Origin: Methanoregula sp.
GTDB taxonomy: Archaea; Halobacteriota; Methanomicrobia; Methanomicrobiales; Methanospirillaceae
DNA: 9,866 bases
Direction of reading: 5' to 3'
Assembly (NCBI GenBank): GCA_022710665.1
Contig: JAKLGN010000038.1
Span: 1 to 9,866 of the forward strand
A program made the position numbers and the translations under genes. Shown here in pieces: positions 1 to 9,719 of the stretch (within the stretch, counting starts at the first letter, position 1; each line of letters starts with the position of its first letter). Under the pieces are notes generated by a model. The model saw only the letters and a list, made by a program, of their open reading frames with translations, was not told where the DNA came from and searched no databases.

Positions 1-3
1 GTC

Positions 4-900
4 ATGGCTTACCTGCATGAACGGGTCATCCTCACGGTGATCTTCGGTATCATTGCAGCGGTGCTCCTTAAAGTCATCCTGCTCCGGTATGAGGACTCGC
101 TTATGATTGAGGGTATAGGGATCGCGATGACCATGTGGCTGATCCAGGAGCTTAATTACCAGGCGGATCTCCAGATGGTCGTTGCAGCAGTGATTATCGG
201 GTTCACGTTCGGTTACTTTGCGTTCCGGTCGAGAACCGCCGACCTTTCCGGCCTCTTCTCCGCTGCCCTCGTAGGCATAACCCTGCTCGTCTTTGCGGCA
301 CCCCAGGGGCCGCAGTGGTTTTTGATCATGCTCACGTTCTTTATCATCGGATCTGCCGCGACGAAGTATAAATATGAGTACAAGAAGCGGATAGGTGTCG
401 AACAGGGCCAGAGCGGTGCAAGGGGTTACCGGAACGTTTTTGCCAACGGGATAATTGCCGCTGCCGCAGCGGTGCTGTTCGGTGTTTTCCAGCAACCCCT
501 TTTCGTTGTCATGTACGTTGGGTGTGTTGCATCGGCAGCTGCTGACACTCTCGCAAGTGAGATTGGCGTGACCGGGGGAATTCCGCGCCTTATTACTACG
601 TTGAAGCAGGTTCCCATTGGTACAAACGGGGGGATAACGGTCACTGGGGAGGTAGTAGCGTTTTCCGGTGGTTTTGTTGTATCAGGTGTTGCGATGCTCC
701 TTCAGGTCATCACCCCGCAGATGATGGTTATCTGTACTATTGCAGGTTTTGTTGGTACAAATATCGACAGCTTCATAGGGGCCACGCTCGAGAACAAGGG
801 ATTTTTGGGAAATGCGGGCACCAACCTGCTTGCCACGCTTGGTGGTGGCATTTTTGCGATTATCCTTTACCTGATTTTGGCAGGTCGAGGATTGGCCTGA
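4..900 (+). CDS. DUF92 family integral membrane protein (VTE6/TMEM19-like, possible prenyl-phosphate kinase)
   Basis: Multi-pass membrane protein of the DUF92 family. It shows the family motifs GARGYRNVFANG (about residues 138-149), DTLASEIG (181-188), PIGTNGGITVTGE (204-216) and, near the C-terminus, NIDSFIGATLENKG (253-266) followed by LGNAGTNLLATLGGG. Hydrophobic stretches at about 8-27, 56-74, 82-99, 105-120, 150-175, 217-235 and 237-250 suggest seven or more helices, plus one at the C-terminus. Characterised relatives are plant VTE6 and cyanobacterial enzymes that phosphorylate phytyl- or farnesyl-phosphate to the diphosphate, so salvage of an isoprenoid monophosphate at the membrane is a reasonable guess but unproven here. 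The frame is open to the window edge (a GTC codon precedes the ATG), so the true start may lie further upstream. The family call is firm; the function is inference. Confidence 0.87.
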   Translation: MAYLHERVILTVIFGIIAAVLLKVILLRYEDSLMIEGIGIAMTMWLIQELNYQADLQMVVAAVIIGFTFGYFAFRSRTADLSGLFSAALVGITLLVFAAPQGPQWFLIMLTFFIIGSAATKYKYEYKKRIGVEQGQSGARGYRNVFANGIIAAAAAVLFGVFQQPLFVVMYVGCVASAAADTLASEIGVTGGIPRLITTLKQVPIGTNGGITVTGEVVAFSGGFVVSGVAMLLQVITPQMMVICTIAGFVGTNIDSFIGATLENKGFLGNAGTNLLATLGGGIFAIILYLILAGRGLA

Positions 901-954
901 CGGGACTGTACGGCAGCTACAAATGTTATCTTGATACCAGGCAGCCGGACCTTC

Positions 955-960
955 TTTTTT
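955..960 (+). terminator. Poly-T stop after the DUF92 gene
   Basis: A run of six T lies 55 bases after the DUF92 stop codon in the sense strand. Archaeal RNA polymerase stops at such tracts without needing a hairpin. The gene is followed by a convergent neighbour, so a stop is expected here. The run is short, hence modest confidence. Confidence 0.35.
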
Positions 961-987
961 ATCAAAGAATAACTCCCCTAAAGCGGC

Positions 988-1003
988 AAAAAAATAAAAA
1001 AAA
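988..1003 (-). terminator. Long poly-T tract on the minus strand (distal stop)
   Basis: On the plus strand this is A7-T-A8, which reads T8-A-T7 on the minus strand. It is the strongest termination-like tract in the gap. It lies beyond the GC-rich element, so it would end any minus-strand transcript that runs through that element, whether read-through from the membrane-protein gene or a separate RNA. Confidence 0.45.
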
Positions 1004-1143
1004 TCGCTCTGGAGAAATCAATTGATAGACGCTTTCGGGGGCTTTCGCTCATGCTTGAGCCCCCCTTCGCTGTGACAGCCCCCCGCATTACGATAATCAC
1101 GAAAGAAGGTTTTTTCGATATCCCCAATCAATAGAGGACAATC

Positions 1144-1164
1144 CTGTCGCAATGCGCCATGAGC
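1144..1164 (-). repeat. Shared two-part word, copy A (halves adjacent)
   Basis: On the minus strand, GCTCATGGCGC (1164-1154) is followed directly by ATTGCGACAG (1153-1144). Both words recur exactly, in the same order and orientation, at 4565-4527. Seventy-seven bases separate this copy from the stop codon of the upstream minus-strand gene. Confidence 0.6.
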
Positions 1165-1177
1165 CCCCGATGGGGGC
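1163..1177. other. Perfect 6-bp hairpin within element A
   Basis: GCCCCC-GAT-GGGGGC is a perfect inverted repeat with a three-base loop. It overlaps the edge of the shared word by two bases, so the word and the hairpin may belong to one structure. No T run follows on either strand within about 50 bases, so it is not a bacterial-style terminator. Confidence 0.5.
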
Positions 1178-1233
1178 AGGGATGGCCGGAGGGGGGTCAA
1201 TCATGGGGAGAATAGGAGGTTTTCCAAAAGAGC

Positions 1234-1241
1234 AAAAAAAA
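1234..1241 (-). terminator. Poly-T stop directly after the DUF7847-like gene
   Basis: Eight A on the plus strand give T8 on the minus strand immediately after the TGA stop codon, followed by a second T-rich stretch (GCTCTTTT). This fits archaeal intrinsic termination of the two-gene minus-strand operon. Confidence 0.5.
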
Positions 1242-2084
1242 TCAATATTTATACCATCGGCCTTTGCTGTCGTATTCACCATACGTCTGCTGTTCAATAA
1301 TCACGGCACTGCCGGCAATTTTTTTGAAAAAACATGCTTTATAGGTAAATAACAGAGGGAGGAGGATCAGTATTCCGAGAAATACCATTATCGCGGTTAT
1401 CCACATGCCATCGGGACCTATCATGGCAAAAAGCTGGTCGGGAGTGAACGCCTCACGTTGTGCATCCGTGAAATCCATGATGGGTTTGAGCTTGTCAAAC
1501 AGAAGGGCTTCCCACACAATCATCAGGCCAAAGAAGATACCTGCACAAATAAGGGCGGACACTACGAAAAAGGATAAAACTTCTGTCATGTGCTCAGAAA
1601 CGAGCAGAATACTCCGCTGGATAGATGCAAAGACCCGGCGGTCTTCAAAAACCGCTGCCGTATCAAAGAAGTAGGTGAGCATCAGGGTCGGGATCATGAT
1701 CCCAAACAAAAAGACAGTCAGCAGGCCGATATCGGACCCGAGCCCAAGAAGGGCAAAAGTAATTGCCCCGAGAATGAAGACGAGCAGGAGAGAAAATCCG
1801 ATTACAAGCAGGGGCAGGAGCACCCGGAAGAAATAGTTCACCCCACCTGCCAAAAGAGTCCGGACGGTCCCTTCATTGTTCCTGATGACCGATAACATCC
1901 CGGTTGTGAAGAAGAGCAGCACCAGAACGAATATGACAAAAAGACGACTGGTAAAAAATGCCCCGGATACAAAGAGGGTCAGCCAGAGAATGGCAGTAAA
2001 AAACCCACCGACAATTCCGGGTATCCAGAGCAGAGGTATACGGATAAGGAGCGTAACTGCCTCTTTAAGCTCAGCTATCGCCAT
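1242..2084 (-). CDS. DUF7847-like six-helix membrane protein
   Basis: A 280-residue hydrophobic protein with about six membrane segments (roughly residues 17-40, 46-66, 87-112, 118-141, 168-193, 227-250) and a mainly polar loop at 196-226. The segment FFDTAAVFEDRRVFASIQRS (139-158) resembles the central conserved stretch of archaeal DUF7847-type proteins, where an acidic residue and an R-S pair precede the next helix. The C-terminus GEYDSKGRWYKY (269-280) is a charged, aromatic cytoplasm-like tail of a kind I recall from methanogen membrane proteins of this group. The ATG is two bases beyond the stop of the preceding gene and has only a weak ribosome site (GGTAAC), which suggests translational coupling. 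No catalytic motif is visible and the function is unknown. The family name is recalled, not searched. Confidence 0.72.
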   Translation of the reverse strand: MAIAELKEAVTLLIRIPLLWIPGIVGGFFTAILWLTLFVSGAFFTSRLFVIFVLVLLFFTTGMLSVIRNNEGTVRTLLAGGVNYFFRVLLPLLVIGFSLLLVFILGAITFALLGLGSDIGLLTVFLFGIMIPTLMLTYFFDTAAVFEDRRVFASIQRSILLVSEHMTEVLSFFVVSALICAGIFFGLMIVWEALLFDKLKPIMDFTDAQREAFTPDQLFAMIGPDGMWITAIMVFLGILILLPLLFTYKACFFKKIAGSAVIIEQQTYGEYDSKGRWYKY

Positions 2085-2086
2085 TG

Positions 2087-2677
2087 TTACCGTACCCTTG
2101 GCATAGCAACGATCTCGCGGACCTGCAGGTCGAAAAAGTTCGCTGTATGCGCCGGCTGGACCACACAGACCGTGTCCGCACCGCTTGCTGTTCCCCCGAC
2201 CGCGATGACTTCCTTATCTATACGGATTGCCCCCTGGTCCGCTGCGATCAATACACATTCCACGGCGACTTTTAAGCCGACCGCCACTATCCGCCGGAGC
2301 GCTTCTGCGATTGCATCCGTCCGTGAACCCCCGCCTACCTTTGGTGAGCGGGAGAGCGCCCGCTCGAGACCGGAGAGTGCGTGGGTGCCGGTAACGATAG
2401 AAACACCTTCTGCACTGAGCCGGGCTGCCAAGGCTTTGTCAAATTCCCATTCACCGGGTTTTACAAAACCGATGACATGGGTCACGACAACAAGAGTCAG
2501 CCCGGAACCTTTTATCGCTTCAAAAAAAACCTGCGCGGTCTTGCCTGATGAACTTGCCACAACGATCGTCTTCAGGCCCGCCTCATGAGCCCGCTCGACA
2601 GCAAAGCGCGCAGCATCTGCCGTATTTTCCGCCCCGGGCCTGTCGAAATAGTAGGTTTTTTTCTCAGTAAACGTCAT
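2087..2677 (-). CDS. Stand-alone pyruvate kinase C-terminal (alpha/beta) domain protein
   Basis: A 196-residue soluble protein matching the COG1751-type group, in which the regulatory C-terminal domain of pyruvate kinase occurs alone. Visible motifs are a first strand and loop, GLKTIVVASSSGKTA (34-48), the turn THVIGFVKPGEWEF (66-79), GGGSRTDAIAEALRR (115-129), GLKVAVECVLIAADQGAI (134-151) and GGTASGADTV (161-170). The catalytic barrel of pyruvate kinase is absent, so it is not expected to make pyruvate. The SSSGKTA and GGTASGADT loops resemble phosphate-binding loops, which hints at binding of a phosphorylated ligand; this is inference. It is the first gene of a minus-strand pair and starts 95 bases from the divergent GTPase. 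The ATG has only a weak AAAGAG ribosome site. The family call is good; the function is unknown. Confidence 0.85.
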   Translation of the reverse strand: MTFTEKKTYYFDRPGAENTADAARFAVERAHEAGLKTIVVASSSGKTAQVFFEAIKGSGLTLVVVTHVIGFVKPGEWEFDKALAARLSAEGVSIVTGTHALSGLERALSRSPKVGGGSRTDAIAEALRRIVAVGLKVAVECVLIAADQGAIRIDKEVIAVGGTASGADTVCVVQPAHTANFFDLQVREIVAMPRVR

Positions 2678-2772
2678 GCGTACTCTTTAATAAGCCGAAA
2701 TGGAAAAACTTTGTCAGATTCTGCCGGTGTATTCCCGGATTATTCATACTATCAGATTTTAAAGGAGAAGCC
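2678..2772. promoter_or_regulatory. Divergent promoter region between the PK-like gene and the GTPase gene
   Basis: An A/T-rich 95-base region must drive both genes. On the plus strand TTTAATAA (2685-2692) is a plausible TATA box placing a start near 2715 and leaving a leader long enough for the GTPase ribosome site AAAGGAG (2761-2767). On the minus strand the candidates (around 2740-2755 and TTTAAAA at 2757-2763) are weaker. Individual boxes are not certain. Confidence 0.4.
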
Positions 2773-3942
2773 ATGATCACACTTGCCCTTGCAGGAAAAC
2801 CCAACTGCGGAAAATCGACATTTTTCAAGGCAGCCACGATGGCGAATGCCGAGATCGCCAACTACCCTTTCACAACGATCAATCCAAACTTCGGCGTAGC
2901 TTATGTGCGGACGAGGTGTGGCTGCGCTGACCTCAAGGTCAAGTGTACTCACTGCGTTGAGGGCAGCCGTTTTGTTGCAGTTAACCTTATCGATGTTGCC
3001 GGGCTTGTGCCTGATGCCCACAAGGGAAAAGGGCTGGGCAACCAGTTTCTCGACAACCTCAGGCAGGCAAATGCCATTCTGCACATCATCGACGCCAGTG
3101 GAGGAACGGACAGCGAAGGAAATCCCGTCGGGGTCGGTAACCATGATCCGGACGTGGATGTGACATTTCTCCAGTTTGAGATGACGATGTGGGTGCACGG
3201 GATTCTCAACAAACACTGGAGTCATCTCAGTCGCCAGTCACAGGGTAAGGGCGCTGCAATCCAGCAGGGAATTGCGGATATCTTTGTCGGCCTGGGCATC
3301 ACGGTGGAGGATATCCGTGACGTGGAACTGAAACTTAAAATCGATCTCGTTCATGCATCTGTCGAAGATCTTGTCCCGCTCTGCGCGGAGATCGTGAAGA
3401 TCTCAAAGCCCATGCTGGTCGTGGGAAACAAGTATGACGAGACACCCGAAACCCTGCGGACAAAACTTTCTGCCCAGAAGGTTGCCTTTGCAAGCGCGGC
3501 ATCCGAACTGGCGCTGCGGAACGCTGCCGCGGCCCATGTAATCCACTACCTGCCGGGCGATGAGCAGTTCAGGATCGAAAATGAAGGAACACTCTCACCG
3601 GCCCAGAAAGCCGGTCTTGCCAAAATTGCCGGTGTTATGAAAGAGTGCAAAGGCACGGGTGTCCAGCAGGCCATCAACCGGGCTGTCTTTGAACTCCTCG
3701 ATATGATTGTTGTATACCCGGTAGAAGACGAGAACCATTTCTGTAACAAGCAGGGGGATGTCCTGCCGGATGCCTTCCTGATGCGGAGGGGGGCCACGCC
3801 CCACGACCTCGCCTTCCAGGTCCACACCGATATCGGCAAGGGTTTCCTGTACGCAATCGATGCCCGGACCAAGATGCGGATCAAAGAGACACATGAACTG
3901 AAGGATGGAGATATCATCAAGATCGTGTCAGCTGCCAAGTGA
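2773..3942 (+). CDS. ychF: OBG/YchF-family translation-associated GTPase
   Basis: A 389-residue P-loop GTPase of the OBG group (COG0012), archaeal branch. Motifs in order: G1 GKPNCGKST (8-16), switch I region YPFTTINPN (31-39), a cysteine group C49, C51, C58, C61, G3 DVAGL (74-78) followed by the glycine-rich switch II (KGKGLGN), a helical insert at about 120-210, G4 NKYD (219-222), a G5-like ASAA (240-243), and a C-terminal TGS domain at about 312-388 that includes ATPHDLAFQVHTDIGKGF. Bacterial YchF and human OLA1 carry NxxE at G4 and prefer ATP; the NKxD here predicts GTP preference. Family members bind ribosomes and act in translation or stress control. The ATG has a good ribosome site (AAAGGAG, 2761-2767). 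Length and domains appear complete. Confidence 0.93.
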   Translation: MITLALAGKPNCGKSTFFKAATMANAEIANYPFTTINPNFGVAYVRTRCGCADLKVKCTHCVEGSRFVAVNLIDVAGLVPDAHKGKGLGNQFLDNLRQANAILHIIDASGGTDSEGNPVGVGNHDPDVDVTFLQFEMTMWVHGILNKHWSHLSRQSQGKGAAIQQGIADIFVGLGITVEDIRDVELKLKIDLVHASVEDLVPLCAEIVKISKPMLVVGNKYDETPETLRTKLSAQKVAFASAASELALRNAAAAHVIHYLPGDEQFRIENEGTLSPAQKAGLAKIAGVMKECKGTGVQQAINRAVFELLDMIVVYPVEDENHFCNKQGDVLPDAFLMRRGATPHDLAFQVHTDIGKGFLYAIDARTKMRIKETHELKDGDIIKIVSAAK

Positions 3943-3949
3943 GGACGGT

Positions 3950-4010
3950 TGCGGCAGGTTTGCGGTGCAGTATGACGTTTGTCATTCAAATGTCAGACAA
4001 AATTGCCGCA
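3950..4010 (+). other. Nested inverted repeats downstream of the GTPase gene
   Basis: TGCGGCA (3950-3956) can pair with TGCCGCA (4004-4010). Inside lies a nine-pair stem, TGACGTTTG with CAAATGTCA (3973-3981 and 3987-3995), including one G-U pair and a five-base loop. It starts eight bases after the GTPase stop and could be a 3' UTR structure that protects the mRNA. The first poly-T tract follows at 4039-4045. Confidence 0.4.
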
Positions 4011-4035
4011 CCCTGGTAAAAACTCAAAAATTCCC

Positions 4036-4057
4036 GCGTTTTTTTCGTGGAAAACGC
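4036..4057. promoter_or_regulatory. Perfect 7-bp inverted repeat with T7, between GTPase terminator and next promoter
   Basis: GCGTTTT (4036-4042) and AAAACGC (4051-4057) are exact inverted copies around an eight-base spacer. The T7 run at 4039-4045 falls partly in the left arm and could end the GTPase transcript. The site also lies just upstream of the next gene's TATA box, where an archaeal regulator could bind. The two readings cannot be separated from sequence. Confidence 0.4.
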
Positions 4058-4070
4058 CATTTTACACGGA

Positions 4071-4080
4071 AAGTTTATAA
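4071..4080 (+). promoter_or_regulatory. BRE/TATA promoter of the 4141 gene
   Basis: Purine-rich GGAAAG leads into TTTATAA (4074-4080), a good archaeal BRE plus TATA arrangement. A start about 25 bases downstream (near 4102) leaves a leader of about 40 bases containing the ribosome site. It excludes the upstream in-frame ATG at 4087, which would precede the transcript start. Confidence 0.6.
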
Positions 4081-4127
4081 CCAGCTATGGTGAACACTGG
4101 ATTTACTCAAAGAAGAACAGAATCGGC

Positions 4128-4136
4128 AGGAGGTGA
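4128..4136 (+). promoter_or_regulatory. Strong ribosome-binding site that fixes the start at 4141
   Basis: AGGAGGTGA is a near-perfect complement of the 3' end of archaeal 16S rRNA and ends four bases before the ATG at 4141. The in-frame ATG at 4087 has no such site. Confidence 0.75.
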
Positions 4137-4140
4137 AGTC

Positions 4141-4461
4141 ATGGGTGGAGAGATATACCAGGCACAGGTGATACGGAATTTCTTTGACTGTATCACCGGC
4201 ACGGACAGGAACTTAACGCGCATCTATATGTGCGTGATGAGTCTTGCCAAGATCCGCATGGAGCCACCGGAAAAGTTGGCAGCCCTCGTCGACCAGTTGC
4301 GGAAAAGCAAGATCCAGAAGGAACTGTCTGTTGACATCCTTGACTATATGTGCGATGCTGCAAACCAGCTCGAACTCGAACAGGTGCAGACTGCCTTTGG
4401 AGTAAAGGATATCAAATCCGTTGCGCAGGACTTTACCGGCATCAGCATGGACAGCCTGTAG
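4141..4461 (+). CDS. Small conserved-looking protein of unknown function
   Basis: A 106-residue soluble protein that I do not recognise. Its promoter (4071-4080), strong ribosome site (4128-4136) and poly-T stop (4479-4486) make it very likely a real single-gene transcript. The predicted character is mostly helical and slightly acidic, with three cysteines (17, 31, 71), no membrane segment, no signal peptide and no recognisable catalytic or nucleotide-binding motif. The middle (residues 43-64) is charged and helix-like. An upstream in-frame ATG at 4087 would add 18 residues but lies before the predicted transcript start, so 4141 is preferred. It is convergent with gyrA and follows the GTPase gene, but its own promoter argues against a shared operon. 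It could be a regulator or adaptor; nothing in the sequence decides. Confidence 0.75.
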   Translation: MGGEIYQAQVIRNFFDCITGTDRNLTRIYMCVMSLAKIRMEPPEKLAALVDQLRKSKIQKELSVDILDYMCDAANQLELEQVQTAFGVKDIKSVAQDFTGISMDSL

Positions 4462-4478
4462 GCTGAAAACAGGTAACC

Positions 4479-4494
4479 TTTTTTTTAAAAAAAA
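4479..4494. terminator. Symmetric T8-A8 bidirectional terminator
   Basis: Eight T followed by eight A give a T8 tract on each strand: 18 bases after the stop of the small plus-strand gene, and about 150 bases after gyrA on the other strand. This is a typical arrangement between convergent archaeal genes. Confidence 0.6.
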
Positions 4495-4526
4495 CAAAGC
4501 GCTCATCCTATCAGCCATCTGAGTGA

Positions 4527-4565
4527 CTGTCGCAATACGTGTGGATGTGCCACAGCGCCATGAGC
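4527..4565 (-). repeat. Shared two-part word, copy B (halves split by a hairpin)
   Basis: On the minus strand GCTCATGGCGC (4565-4555) and ATTGCGACAG (4536-4527) are exact copies of the adjacent words at 1164-1144. Here an 18-base insert separates them. It contains a perfect five-pair hairpin, plus-strand TGTGG-ATGTG-CCACA (4540-4554). Eighty-one bases separate it from the gyrA stop codon, against 77 for copy A. The rest of the gap (4495-4646) shows no gene. Confidence 0.6.
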
Positions 4566-4627
4566 GGAGGCTTTCTGCAACCCCAAATAGGTCAGAGCCA
4601 GATTGCGGGATGAGTTTGCGGAACTAT

Positions 4628-4633
4628 AAAAAA
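4628..4633 (-). terminator. Short poly-T tract after gyrA
   Basis: A6 on the plus strand reads T6 on the minus strand, beginning 13 bases after the gyrA stop. It may end part of the gyrBA transcript. The adjoining TTTTTTATAG could equally be read as a weak minus-strand TATA box for a downstream RNA. Confidence 0.35.
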
Positions 4634-4646
4634 GGGAACGGGACCA

Positions 4647-9225
<4,579 letters not shown>

Positions 9226-9280
9226 TTAAAAAAATGGATAAGATTGCGCAGAATTTTCACAGGTAATATTGGTGTCCGGA

Positions 9281-9290
9281 ACATATAAGC
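9281..9290 (-). promoter_or_regulatory. gyrBA promoter TATA box
   Basis: GCTTATATGT on the minus strand is a good archaeal TATA box about 70 bases before the gyrB start. Transcription would begin near 9260, giving a leader of about 45 bases that includes the ribosome site. Confidence 0.6.
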
Positions 9291-9301
9291 GTGGTGCTCG
9301 A

Positions 9302-9317
9302 TTTTCAGACGTGAAAA
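9302..9317. promoter_or_regulatory. Inverted repeat beside the gyrB promoter (possible operator)
   Basis: TTTTCA-GACG-TGAAAA is a perfect six-base inverted repeat whose edge is 11 bases upstream of the gyrB TATA box, where an activator or repressor could contact the transcription factors. A third related half, TTTTCAC (9254-9260), falls at the predicted start site. No regulator is identified. Confidence 0.4.
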
Positions 9318-9325
9318 CTGCTGGA

Positions 9326-9377
9326 TTTTTTTGCCGCGAAAACCGCACTTTTCTGATGATTATTCAAAAATTATATT
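9326..9377 (+). promoter_or_regulatory. Possible plus-strand promoter divergent from gyrB
   Basis: CAAAAA (9365-9370) followed by TTATATT (9371-9377) forms a BRE/TATA-like box pointing away from gyrB, with a predicted start near 9400. Upstream, a T7 run (9326-9332), GAAAAC (9338-9343) and a TTTT run (9349-9352) resemble the segment before the 4141 gene's promoter. Confidence 0.4.
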
Positions 9378-9431
9378 TTTGGCAGATGTATGGGTGAAAC
9401 TTTACCAGTATCTGTGAGGAGGAAACGGGAA

Positions 9432-9719
9432 ATGGCAATTCCGCAACCTTTATCCATTCACCAGAACCGGATCGTTTCCTCCAATATCGGGAGGACCGGT
9501 AAGGCTGAATACCTCACAATGGAAACGGGTGAAAAGTGCGCTGATTATACGAATTCCCCGGATCAGGGGAGCTCATGCAGGGCAGGATCATCGTCTGTTT
9601 TTTTTGTATCTGCACGGGAGAATCCATCTTATCCTCCCATGACGCTTCCGGAGGCTTTACCCCGCCGCTGCAGCGCCTCTGTTGCGATGATGCCGCTACC
9701 TGTTCAGAGCAGTGTCTGA
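9432..9719 (+). CDS. Doubtful 95-residue ORF behind promoter and ribosome-site signals
   Basis: This ORF is included because its signals are better than its protein. GAGGAGGA (9416-9423) precedes the ATG at 9432, and a TATA-like box lies at 9371-9377. The first 35 residues (about MAIPQPLSIHQNRIVSS onward) have ordinary codon use. The rest, rich in Ser, Pro and Ala, looks non-coding, and a T8 run (9598-9605) that could stop transcription falls inside the frame. No family is recognised. A second plus-strand frame is open from 9545 to the window edge, so a decayed or frameshifted gene, or a non-coding RNA, are alternatives. Translation is unproven. Confidence 0.2.
   Translation: MAIPQPLSIHQNRIVSSNIGRTGKAEYLTMETGEKCADYTNSPDQGSSCRAGSSSVFFVSARENPSYPPMTLPEALPRRCSASVAMMPLPVQSSV
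9598..9605 (+). terminator. T8 tract in the gyrB upstream region
   Basis: Eight T on the plus strand about 200 bases after the possible promoter at 9371. It could end a short RNA of about 200 bases. Confidence 0.25.

Larger units (their letters stand above)
1017..1210. other. GC-rich structured intergenic element (element A)
   Basis: This fills most of the 341-base convergent gap and contains no convincing gene. It is rich in runs of C and G, unlike the A/T-rich flanks. Visible structure includes the palindrome ATCAATTGAT (1017-1026), a GGGGGCT/AGCCCCC pairing at about 1036-1064, a perfect hairpin at 1163-1177, and four G tracts on the plus strand (1172-1176, 1179-1181, 1191-1196, 1205-1208) that could form a G-quadruplex. 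It also holds the two-part word shared with the gap at 4462-4646. Minus-strand poly-T tracts lie on both sides. It could be a genomic repeat, a structured 3' UTR or a small RNA. Short ORFs overlap it on both strands but lack ribosome-binding support. Confidence 0.45.

Noticed and set aside
1018..1352. Short ORFs on both strands across the GC-rich gap element (1018-1200 minus, 1097-1297 minus, 1152-1352 plus)
   Set aside because: They overlap each other and the end of the membrane-protein gene, and lack ribosome sites. The repeated C/G tracts explain the open frames better than coding does, though the 1018-1200 frame does end just before a poly-T tract.
2172..2588. 138-residue plus-strand ORF opposite the PK-like gene
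   Set aside because: Low-complexity Ser/Thr/Ala/Pro composition typical of the reverse complement of a real gene.
4087..4140. Upstream ATG extending the small unknown gene by 18 residues
   Set aside because: It lies only a few bases after the TATA box, before any plausible transcript start, and has no ribosome site; the ATG at 4141 has both.
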